A stretch of DNA of 9,698 nucleotides from an uncultured Collinsella sp. (lineage in GTDB: Bacteria > Actinomycetota > Coriobacteriia > Coriobacteriales > Coriobacteriaceae). The position numbers and the translations under genes were made by a program. Under the pieces are notes generated by a model. The model did not search any database. It saw only the letters and a program-made list of their open reading frames with translations, and was not told the origin of the DNA. Of this stretch, positions 1 to 6,775 are shown piece by piece; the first letter of the stretch is position 1, and each line of letters starts with the position of its first letter. The DNA lies in contig CABUQK010000077.1 of the NCBI GenBank assembly GCA_902493615.1, positions 1-9,698 of the forward strand. The letters run 5' to 3'.

Positions 1-260
1 TGTGCTTTCCGTCTTGCGCAGGACTGTAGAGCAGCAAACTTAACCCGCCCCGGCCCCCGATGGCCCCAGACCTGCGGGATAGACCGGTTCAGATGGGGCT
101 TTGATGCATGGGTGGTCTGTTGTTGTGCAAATGGGTATCATACTGTGGTTACTGCGTCGACTCTGTGATGCATGTTTGTACGTTCCCGGCGGTCGGTTTG
201 CCAGAAGCGCCCCGTCGGTTGTTCCAGACCCGTTTCGAAGAAAGGAAACAACACTAACCT
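1..260 (+). other. Intergenic leader upstream of rnj
   Basis: I find no convincing gene here. Positions 2-43 are open in frame 2 and end in TAA (41-43), reading VLSVLRRTVEQQT. This could be the C-terminus of an upstream gene, since dapA or dapB precedes rnj in several Actinobacteria, but 13 codons are too few to identify it. Positions 44-78 are very GC-rich and could fold (CCCGC at 44-48 with GCGGG at 74-78), but no T-tract follows. A TATCAT box (136-141) resembles a -10 element but has no good -35 at the proper distance. The 9-mer TGATGCATG occurs twice, at 102-110 and 166-174. The rnj Shine-Dalgarno (AAAGGA, 241-246) sits 14 nt before the ATG, which is long; an in-frame TAA at 255-257 excludes an upstream start. 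Confidence 0.5.
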
Positions 261-1931
261 ATGGCAGCTAAAAAATCATCTCCCTTGAAGATCATCCCGC
301 TCGGCGGCCTTGACGGCATCGGCAAGAACATGACGGTCTTCGAGTGCGGCGACGACATGGTGCTCGTCGACGCCGGCCTCATGTTCCCGGATGACTCCCA
401 GCCCGGTATCGACCTGGTGCTTCCCGACTACACCTATGTTTTGGAGAACGAGGAGAAGCTCCGCGGTATCGTCGTCACCCACGGCCACGAGGACCACACC
501 GGTTCGCTTCCGTATCTGCTGCAGGACCTCAACAATAAGGTGCCCATCTTCTCGAGCAAGCTGACGCTTGGCTTTATCGAGGGCAAGCTTTCTGAGTTCC
601 GCATCCGCGCGCCCAAGTTCCGCGAGGTTAAGGGCGGCAGCCATGTCAACCTCGGCGGCATCTCGCTCGACTTCTTCTCGATGACGCACTCCATCCCCGG
701 CGCTCTGGGTGTGTTCATTCGCACCAATCAGGGCACCGTTATGCACACCGGCGACTTTAAGCTCGACCAGACGCCCATCGATGGCGTCACGCCCGACTAT
801 GCCGCTATCAGCCGCTTTGCCAAGCAGGGCATCGATCTGCTGCTTTCCGACTCCACCAATGCCACGGTTCCCGGCTTTACCAAGTCCGAGGCCGAGGTTG
901 GTCCCAACTTGCTGCACGCCATCAAGAACGCCCCGGGTCGCGTGTTCGTCGCGTCGTTCTCGAGCCATATCCATCGCCTGCAGCAGATCTGCGATGCCGC
1001 CCGCAAGTGCGGCCGTAAGGTCGTTGTGACCGGTCGCTCCATGCTCACGAACACCCGCGTCGCGCGCGAGCTGGGCTACCTCAACATCGACGATGCCGAT
1101 ATCATCGATGCCTTCGATATCGATAACCTGCCCGACGACAAGATCGTCGTCATGTGCACCGGTTCGCAGGGCGAGCCGCTGTCGGCCCTGTCCCGCATGG
1201 CCAACGGAGAGCACAAGACGCTCTCCATCCACGAGGGCGATACCGTCATCCTCTCGGCAACTCCTGTTCCCGGCAACGAGAAGGCCGTCCAGCAGGTCGT
1301 CAACAGCCTGGCCAAGCTCGGTTGCGACGTGTGGGATAAGAACCGCGCTCTTGTCCACGTCTCGGGCCACGGTAGCCAGGAGGAGCTCAAGCTCCTGATG
1401 GCCATGGCCAAGCCCACGTACTTTATGCCTGTTCACGGTGAAGCCGTGCATCTGCGCGCCCATGCCCAGCTTGCCCGTAAGATGGGCATCAAGGACGATC
1501 ATATCTTTATCCTCGATAACGGCGACACGCTCGAGATGCGCGGCGGTATCGTCAAACGCGGTACGCCCGTCGAGTCCGGCGTCGTCTACGTCGACGGCCT
1601 GCGTATCGGCGATACCGACCCCATTGTCCTGCGCGATCGCCAGAAGCTCGCCAACGACGGCATGGTCACGGCCGTTGCTATCGTCTCGCTCAAGCACAAG
1701 AAGATCGAGGCCATCGAGTTCTCGGGCCGCGGCGTCTCGTTTGCCATCGACGACCAGTTCTCCGAGGATGCCTCCGCATCCATTATGAAGACGATCGAGA
1801 AGGGTAAGTTTAGCTTTACCAGCAGCGGTTCCGATGCCATTCGCAAGGCCGTGCGCGATTCGCTCTCTAACTTTATCTGGAGCCGTACGCGCACCCGTCC
1901 GATGATCATCCCGGTCGTCATGGAGGTTTAG
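261..1931 (+). CDS. rnj: Ribonuclease J (metallo-beta-lactamase/beta-CASP RNase)
   Basis: This is a cytoplasmic RNase J, a dual 5'-3' exonuclease and endonuclease central to mRNA decay and rRNA maturation in Gram-positive bacteria. The 556 residues match the usual length of about 555. The metallo-beta-lactamase metal ligands are visible: HGHEDH at 74-79, H143 in MTHSIPG, D165 in HTGDF, and H392 in MPVHGE. The beta-CASP part includes SDSTNA (196-201), the ASFSSHIHR block (231-239) and VSGHGSQEE (367-375), typical of 5'-phosphate/RNA binding. The C-terminal domain (about 450-556) is the dimerisation/RNase J-specific region. The N-terminus lacks the long basic extension seen in mycobacterial and streptomycete RNase J. 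The gene is first in a tight cluster with ftsK 1 nt downstream, the same pairing known near Mycobacterium Rv2752c (RNase J) and ftsK. RNase J1 and J2 cannot be told apart here; the single-copy actinobacterial type is assumed. Confidence 0.97.
   Translation: MAAKKSSPLKIIPLGGLDGIGKNMTVFECGDDMVLVDAGLMFPDDSQPGIDLVLPDYTYVLENEEKLRGIVVTHGHEDHTGSLPYLLQDLNNKVPIFSSKLTLGFIEGKLSEFRIRAPKFREVKGGSHVNLGGISLDFFSMTHSIPGALGVFIRTNQGTVMHTGDFKLDQTPIDGVTPDYAAISRFAKQGIDLLLSDSTNATVPGFTKSEAEVGPNLLHAIKNAPGRVFVASFSSHIHRLQQICDAARKCGRKVVVTGRSMLTNTRVARELGYLNIDDADIIDAFDIDNLPDDKIVVMCTGSQGEPLSALSRMANGEHKTLSIHEGDTVILSATPVPGNEKAVQQVVNSLAKLGCDVWDKNRALVHVSGHGSQEELKLLMAMAKPTYFMPVHGEAVHLRAHAQLARKMGIKDDHIFILDNGDTLEMRGGIVKRGTPVESGVVYVDGLRIGDTDPIVLRDRQKLANDGMVTAVAIVSLKHKKIEAIEFSGRGVSFAIDDQFSEDASASIMKTIEKGKFSFTSSGSDAIRKAVRDSLSNFIWSRTRTRPMIIPVVMEV
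1922..1926 (+). promoter_or_regulatory. Shine-Dalgarno of ftsK inside the end of rnj
   Basis: GGAGG lies 6 nt before TTG at 1933 and overlaps the last codons of rnj. Its position decides the TTG start. With only 1 nt between the rnj stop (1929-1931) and this start, ribosomes ending rnj probably reinitiate on ftsK. Confidence 0.85.
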
Positions 1932-1932
1932 T

Positions 1933-4713
1933 TTGGCGCGCGGATCTGCACAAAACGCCAAAGGTAATAAGGCCAATAACCAACCGGCATCTGCTAAGGG
2001 TGCCGGTTCCCATCTTCGTGCCAATAAGGGCCACGAGGCCGACTTCGACGATTTTGAGCCGCTGGTCGAGCCCTCGGCCAACCGCGATATCGCCGGCGTG
2101 GTCATCGCCGTTTTGGCGATTGCGTCCTTCATTGCCGTGATTTCGCCGGCGACCGCACCCGTTACGGCTGCGGTTGCCGGTTTCTACCACCTGGGCTTTG
2201 GTCTGGGTGCCTACGTGCTGCCGATCGTCATTTTGCTGTTTGCCGCTACGCTCTTTTTAGGCGAGGACTCGCCGCTCAACATTCGCTCGGTCGCGGGCGG
2301 AGCCGTGGTCTTTATCGCCGTCGTCTCCATTCTTTCGCTGATGGTGCCGGGTACGAGCGACTCGTGTGACCTTATGTTCACGCCGCAAAATCTGTCCGCC
2401 TCGGGTGGCTACATCGGTGCGTTTATTGCGAGTGCGCTGCAGAATGCCCTGGGTAAGCCTATCGCGATGGTGGTCCTGTTGGGTCTGGCCGTCGTTGGTT
2501 TTGTCATCATTGGCTTTTCGGTGGGTGGCGTGCTGCGCTCTGCCCGCGATCGTGCGGCCGATTTTGCCGAGCGCCGTCGTGCCGATGTTAACGCGAGCCC
2601 GTGGGGTGACGACGAAGCCCTGTCGGTGCCCGGCGTTGCCCGTCCGCACCTGAGCATTCTTCGTCAAAAGGGCTCCGATGCTGCCGTGACCACGGTTATG
2701 GGCAACGATGTGGACCCGGTTTTGGACGATGACGACGAGGACGAGAATCCGTTTGTCGACGTATCCGATGCCGTGGAGGCCGAGCGCGCTAAGACGACGC
2801 TGCTGCCGCGTCGCCATGCCAAGAAGGGCAAGGCTGCGCCTAAGCTCAATACGAGCGAGCCCGACCCGTCCTGGTCCGATAGCGAGATTGAGCTTACCGA
2901 GGGCGATGACGGGGACGACGAGGCTCCGATTGAGACCGCAAAGACAACTTTGCTGCCGCGTCGCCATGCAAAGCGCGACCAGGTAACCGGCCAGCTTTCG
3001 ATGGAAGACGACCCCGATAAGATTGACGAGTCCGAGCCGCCGTTTGCCGTGAATCCTGTCTCGGCAGCTCCGCAGATTCCCGACTTCTTGAAGCATCCCA
3101 AGGTTGCCGATACGGCTGTCGCGGGCGCTGCCGAGGCTCCTACTTCTAGCGATGGGGGAGCGGTCAATGCCCCCGCGGATAACGAGGGCGAAGAAGAGGA
3201 TGGCCTTAAGCTTCCGCCACTCGAAATCCTGCATGCCAACCCGCAGTCGGCGTCCTCCGCGTCTTCTGACAAGGAGCTGGAACAGACTGCCGAGTCGCTT
3301 CAGTCCACGTTGCTTGAGTTTGGCCGCAGTGCCCGCGTGGTCGGCTGGATCGCCGGCCCCACGGTGACGACCTTTAAGCTGCAACCTGGCGAGGGCGAGC
3401 GCGTGAGCAAGATCTCGAGCCTCGAGGACGATATCGCGCTTTCGCTCGCTGCCCAGTCGGTGCGTATCTTTGCCCCGATCCCCGGCACCTCGCTCGTGGG
3501 CATCGAGATCCCCAATCGCAAGCGCCAGAACGTCAACCTGGGCGACGTGCTGCCCTATGTGAAGGGCGGTCCGCTTGAGCTCGCAATCGGGCGCGATGCC
3601 GAGGGCACGCCGGTCGTCGCCGACCTTGCCAAGATGCCCCACCTGCTGATCGCCGGTACCACGGGTTCCGGTAAGTCGGTCATGATCAACTCCATCATCA
3701 CGACTCTGCTCATGCGCGCCCTTCCCGAGGACGTTCGCCTGATCATGGTCGATCCCAAGCGCGTCGAGCTTGCGGGCTATAACGGTCTGCCGCATCTTTA
3801 CGTGCCTGTAGTGACCGAGCCCAAGCAGGCCGCGAGCGCTCTGCAATGGGCCGTGTCCGAGATGGAGCGTCGCCTGAAGGTCTTCGAGCGCCTTAACGTT
3901 CGTAAGATTTCGACCTATAACGAAAAGCAGGCCGCCGGCGAGTTTGAGCATTACGACAACCCGCCGCAAAAGATGCCCTACCTGGTCATCATCATTGACG
4001 AGCTCTCGGACCTGATGATGGTCGCCGGTAAGGATGTCGAGGCCTCGATCGTGCGTATCGCCCAGCTGGGCCGTGCCGCCGGTATTCATCTTATCGTGGC
4101 CACGCAGCGCCCCAGTTCCAATGTGGTGACGGGCCTCATCAAGGCCAACATCACCAACCGCATCGCCTTTAACGTCGCCACGGGCATCGACTCGCGCGTC
4201 ATCATCGACCAGATGGGTGCCGAAAAGCTCACCGGTTTGGGCGACATGCTGTTCTCCAAGGTCGACTGGGGCAAGCCCCGCCGTATCCAGGGCTGCTTTG
4301 TCTCGGATGACGAAATCAACGAGATTGTCGAGTTCGTCAAGTCGCAGAGCGAGCCCGACTACCACGAGGAGATCCTGTCTGCCGTGGCGCCCGCTTCCAT
4401 GTCCATGGCGTGTGGCGGCGGCATTGTCCGTACCGGAGTCGCCGAGCCGCAAGACGATGATCCGCTCATCTGGGAAGCCGCCCATATTGTGGTGGATTCG
4501 CAGCTTGGCTCCACATCTGGCCTGCAACGCCGCCTGAAGGTTGGCTATGCGCGTGCCGGGCGTATTATGGATATGCTGGAAGAAAAGGGTGTCGTCGGCC
4601 CGCCCGACGGTTCCAAGCCGCGCGAGGTCCTGCTGGACGAGGAGGGGCTTGCCGCGCTGGAATCTGTCGACGCCGAGATGGCACGTGAAGATCGTGAGTT
4701 TGGAGGATTCTGA
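1933..4713 (+). CDS. ftsK: FtsK/SpoIIIE DNA translocase
   Basis: A septum-anchored, ATP-driven double-stranded DNA pump that clears and segregates chromosome termini during division. It has 926 residues. The start is TTG, chosen by the GGAGG 6 nt upstream. Hydrophobic membrane segments lie near residues 54-72, 92-109, 119-138 and 177-200. A disordered, mostly acidic linker spans about 201-430 and contains a 12-residue basic motif repeated exactly (286-297 and 336-347). The motor core follows at about 430-810: Walker A GTTGSGKS (575-582), DPKRVEL (607-613), Walker B ending in IIIDE (D689, E690), and LGRAAGIHL–ATQRPS (712-728). The C-terminal winged-helix gamma domain (about 840-905, with LQRRLKVGYARAGRIMD and GSKPREVL) is the KOPS/SRS DNA-reading domain. 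The stop overlaps the next start by 1 nt (TGATG). The family assignment is secure; a sporulation-specific SpoIIIE role is unlikely in this presumed lineage but cannot be excluded from sequence. Confidence 0.97.
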   Translation: MARGSAQNAKGNKANNQPASAKGAGSHLRANKGHEADFDDFEPLVEPSANRDIAGVVIAVLAIASFIAVISPATAPVTAAVAGFYHLGFGLGAYVLPIVILLFAATLFLGEDSPLNIRSVAGGAVVFIAVVSILSLMVPGTSDSCDLMFTPQNLSASGGYIGAFIASALQNALGKPIAMVVLLGLAVVGFVIIGFSVGGVLRSARDRAADFAERRRADVNASPWGDDEALSVPGVARPHLSILRQKGSDAAVTTVMGNDVDPVLDDDDEDENPFVDVSDAVEAERAKTTLLPRRHAKKGKAAPKLNTSEPDPSWSDSEIELTEGDDGDDEAPIETAKTTLLPRRHAKRDQVTGQLSMEDDPDKIDESEPPFAVNPVSAAPQIPDFLKHPKVADTAVAGAAEAPTSSDGGAVNAPADNEGEEEDGLKLPPLEILHANPQSASSASSDKELEQTAESLQSTLLEFGRSARVVGWIAGPTVTTFKLQPGEGERVSKISSLEDDIALSLAAQSVRIFAPIPGTSLVGIEIPNRKRQNVNLGDVLPYVKGGPLELAIGRDAEGTPVVADLAKMPHLLIAGTTGSGKSVMINSIITTLLMRALPEDVRLIMVDPKRVELAGYNGLPHLYVPVVTEPKQAASALQWAVSEMERRLKVFERLNVRKISTYNEKQAAGEFEHYDNPPQKMPYLVIIIDELSDLMMVAGKDVEASIVRIAQLGRAAGIHLIVATQRPSSNVVTGLIKANITNRIAFNVATGIDSRVIIDQMGAEKLTGLGDMLFSKVDWGKPRRIQGCFVSDDEINEIVEFVKSQSEPDYHEEILSAVAPASMSMACGGGIVRTGVAEPQDDDPLIWEAAHIVVDSQLGSTSGLQRRLKVGYARAGRIMDMLEEKGVVGPPDGSKPREVLLDEEGLAALESVDAEMAREDREFGGF
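2788..2823 (+). repeat. FtsK linker motif, copy 1 (AKTTLLPRRHAK)
   Basis: Encodes residues 286-297 of FtsK, identical over 12 residues to copy 2. The start-to-start distance is exactly 150 bp (50 residues). The two copies differ at five synonymous positions and no non-synonymous ones. Confidence 0.95.
2938..2973 (+). repeat. FtsK linker motif, copy 2 (AKTTLLPRRHAK)
   Basis: Encodes residues 336-347 of FtsK. Like copy 1, it is a short basic island in an otherwise acidic, probably disordered linker, and is followed by further basic residues (KRDQ). Confidence 0.95.
4702..4706 (+). promoter_or_regulatory. Shine-Dalgarno of the RodZ-like gene inside ftsK
   Basis: GGAGG lies 6 nt before ATG 4713, within the last codons of ftsK. 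The TGATG stop/start overlap plus this site indicates translational coupling. Confidence 0.85.
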
Positions 4714-6224
4714 TGGCTGCACGCTTTGGTGACATGCTGCTCGAGCAGCGTCGCCGAATGGGCCTTTCCATTCAGCAGGTCGCCAACACCATCAAAATCA
4801 GGCCGCAGATCATCGAGTTTTTCGAGACCGGTAACTTTGCTTCGATGCCGCCGCGCGGCTATGCGCAGGGCATGATTTCGAGCTATGCTCGCTTTTTGGG
4901 CCTCAATCCGCGCGAGGTCGTCAATGCCTACTTTGACGACCTGATGGCATACGAACGCGAGACGTCGCAGCAGGGCGGTCGTTTTCAGGATGCCGCCGGC
5001 TACGTCAATTCGCGTTCCTCGGTCGATAACGGGCGCTTCCTGATGGTTCAGGGCGGTCGTTCGACTCGCTATGGACAGCGTCCTCAGCAGGCCGGTTATA
5101 TTACTGAGACGGGTTCGGGCGAGGAGATTCGCTCACAGCGTGACCGGTTCCGCAGTACGCCGATGCCCGAGGACCGTGCACTTCCCGCTGCTCGCGGCGT
5201 GGCGCGTGACCCTCGTGCCGGCTACGGCGACGGCGGCTATTCCGATCGCGGTTACCGTGGTGTCTCTATGGGACGCTCTCGCGGTGGCTATGCGGATGCC
5301 GATACCACGCAGGTGACGCCGCGTCTTCGCTCTCAATCACAGCCGTATGGCCAGCGCTCTTCGGCTCCGCGTTCGGGCCAGCGTGGCTATCAAGGCCGCG
5401 GTGAACTTGCGCCCCGCTCGGGTCAGCGCAGCCTTCAGGGCCAGGGTGGCTATCGCGGCCGTTCCGATAGCAATCGTGGTCGTATGCCTCAGGGAGGCGG
5501 CCGCAACAGTTCCAGTCGTGGACGCGGCGGATCACGTACTCCTCAAAACAACGGGCTCGATCCGCGGATCGTCTACGCCGGCATCGGTGCCGTTGCGCTG
5601 CTGTTGATTGTGCTCATCGTGGTGCTTCTGCGTGGCTGCGCATCTTCGGCGCCCGAGAACACGCCCGAGACGCCCACTGCTACCAAGATGCCGACCAAGA
5701 AGTCTTCTAAGAAGACCGAAACGGTCGACGAGGACGATGACACCGATGAGGCGACGGATGAGTCGACCGATTCGGACGCCACCAAGACGACGGCTAAAAA
5801 GGAAGAGAACGAGGTAACGAAGGTCAAGGTCTCCGTTGCCAAGGGAAAGACCGCGTGGATTGAGGTCAAGGTCGACGGCAAGTCGGTCTATGGCGCCCAG
5901 GCGACTGGCCCCTTTGAGCAGGAGTACACGCCCGAGTCCTCGATCGAGATCACCACGTCCAAGCCTTCCGATGTCACCGTTACCAAGAACGGTGAAAAGG
6001 TTCGTTACGATACCAAGACCTCGGGCGTGGCGCGTGTGACGATCACCGTTCCCAAGAAGGAGACGACTGATTCCGAGAATGGTGAAAGTTCTGATGGTAC
6101 CGACACCACCGATGGTACCGATACCACCGACGGTACCGATGCCCAGTCCACGGATGGCGCCGATACCGCAACTGACGGTCAGACGCCCACCGATTCTACC
6201 GACTATTCGTACGATAGCTACTAA
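4713..6224 (+). CDS. RodZ-like membrane protein (HTH_25 + TM + DUF4115-like domain)
   Basis: 503 residues with the RodZ layout. Residues 1-78 form an Xre-like helix-turn-helix of the HTH_25/RodZ type (GDMLLEQRRRMGLSIQQVA, then FETGNFASMPPRGYAQGMISSYARFLGL split over two helices). In RodZ this domain faces the cytoplasm and contacts MreB rather than DNA. Residues 80-285 are a disordered linker rich in Arg, Gly, Gln and Tyr, with RGG-like patches and no lysine. One transmembrane helix lies at about 286-306. The outside part begins with a Lys/Asp/Thr/Glu-rich stretch (310-368), continues with a beta-rich DUF4115-like domain (about 369-448, starting VKVSVAKGKTAWIEVKVDG), and ends in a DGTDTT-repeat tail finishing YSYDSY. 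Type II membrane topology is inferred. It is translationally coupled to ftsK; in Bacillus a RodZ homologue (ymfM) also lies just upstream of pgsA–cinA–recA. The linker is much longer than in E. coli RodZ. The MreB partner cannot be verified from this window, so I leave the symbol blank. Confidence 0.85.
   Translation: MAARFGDMLLEQRRRMGLSIQQVANTIKIRPQIIEFFETGNFASMPPRGYAQGMISSYARFLGLNPREVVNAYFDDLMAYERETSQQGGRFQDAAGYVNSRSSVDNGRFLMVQGGRSTRYGQRPQQAGYITETGSGEEIRSQRDRFRSTPMPEDRALPAARGVARDPRAGYGDGGYSDRGYRGVSMGRSRGGYADADTTQVTPRLRSQSQPYGQRSSAPRSGQRGYQGRGELAPRSGQRSLQGQGGYRGRSDSNRGRMPQGGGRNSSSRGRGGSRTPQNNGLDPRIVYAGIGAVALLLIVLIVVLLRGCASSAPENTPETPTATKMPTKKSSKKTETVDEDDDTDEATDESTDSDATKTTAKKEENEVTKVKVSVAKGKTAWIEVKVDGKSVYGAQATGPFEQEYTPESSIEITTSKPSDVTVTKNGEKVRYDTKTSGVARVTITVPKKETTDSENGESSDGTDTTDGTDTTDGTDAQSTDGADTATDGQTPTDSTDYSYDSY
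5364..5429 (+). repeat. Duplicated APRSGQR block in the RodZ-like linker
   Basis: Residues 218-224 and 233-239 are both APRSGQR, each followed by a Gln/Gly/Arg stretch (GYQGRG and SLQGQGGYRGR). This looks like a small internal duplication within the Arg/Gly-rich linker. Confidence 0.75.
6093..6140 (+). repeat. 18-bp tandem repeat encoding DGTDTT units
   Basis: Units at 6093-6110, 6111-6128 and a partial unit at 6129-6140, about 2.7 copies, each based on GAYGGTACCGAYACCACC. The repeat is in frame, so copy-number changes would alter tail length without breaking the gene. It encodes an acidic Thr-rich extracellular tail. Confidence 0.9.
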
Positions 6225-6250
6225 GCCGCTCGTACGCGAAAGGAAACATC

Positions 6251-6748
6251 ATGGCTAAAGATTCCAGCTTCGACGTCGTGTCCGAGGTCAACATGCAAGA
6301 GGTCGACAACGCCTTCCAGCAGACCACGCGCGAGATTTCCCAGCGCTATGACCTTAAGGATTCTGGCGCCACGATCGAGCTTTCGAAGGGCGACAAGCTC
6401 TTTACGATCAACGCCCCAGCCGACTTTGTCTCCAAACAGATTATCGACGTGTTGAGCTCCAAGCTCATCAAGCGCGGCATCGACCTCAAGGCTGTCTCGT
6501 GGGATGCTCCGCAGGCGGCGTCGGGCGGCACCGTGCGCGTGCTCGGCCATATCGTCGAGGGTATCGACCAGGCGACCGCCAAGAAGATCAACAAGGACAT
6601 CAAGGACCAAAAGCTCAAGGTCAAGGTGACCATCGAGGCCGACAAACTGCGTGTTTCCTCTGCTTCGAAGGACGCGTTGCAGACCGTGATCCAGTTCCTG
6701 CGCGACCAGGACTACGGCCAGCCGCTGCAGTTCACCAACTACCGCTAA
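6251..6748 (+). CDS. yajQ: YajQ family nucleotide-binding protein (UPF0234)
   Basis: 165 residues, close to the usual length of about 163, with the full family pattern: N-terminal SSFDVVSEVNMQEVDNA, REISQRYDLKDSGATIEL, then KLIKRGIDLKAVSW (about 71-84), GHIVEGIDQATAKKINKDI (98-116) and the C-terminal DALQTVIQFLRDQDYGQPLQF–NYR. Family members have two ferredoxin-like folds. In Xanthomonas a YajQ protein binds cyclic di-GMP and works as a transcriptional co-regulator; E. coli YajQ binds nucleotides or RNA. The role in this lineage is unknown. The Shine-Dalgarno AAAGGA (6239-6244) is 6 nt before the ATG. The gene sits 26 nt after the RodZ-like gene and 27 nt before rimO with no terminator between, so it is probably co-transcribed. 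Confidence 0.96.
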   Translation: MAKDSSFDVVSEVNMQEVDNAFQQTTREISQRYDLKDSGATIELSKGDKLFTINAPADFVSKQIIDVLSSKLIKRGIDLKAVSWDAPQAASGGTVRVLGHIVEGIDQATAKKINKDIKDQKLKVKVTIEADKLRVSSASKDALQTVIQFLRDQDYGQPLQFTNYR

Positions 6749-6775
6749 TATCAATCGAAAGGACCGCTCTCCAAC

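Noticed and set aside
44..78. GC-rich inverted repeat (CCCGC / GCGGG) as a terminator of an upstream gene
   Set aside because: Short stem, large interior and no following T-run; kept only as a note in the leader entry.
276..2132. Long minus-strand open frame (618 codons) opposite rnj
   Set aside because: Within rnj it is codon-aligned with the sense frame, so it stays open simply because rnj avoids TTA, CTA and TCA. It has no recognisable domain, and the plus strand encodes a fully conserved RNase J.
2257..4722. Minus-strand open frame of 821 codons opposite ftsK
   Set aside because: Same codon-bias shadow. The translation is low-complexity, His/Arg/Asp-rich with no family signature.
4713..4950. 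Classic DNA-binding transcription regulator at the start of the RodZ-like gene
   Set aside because: The HTH is of the RodZ (HTH_25) type and is followed by a membrane helix and an extracellular domain, so a cytoskeletal or adaptor role is more likely than operator binding.
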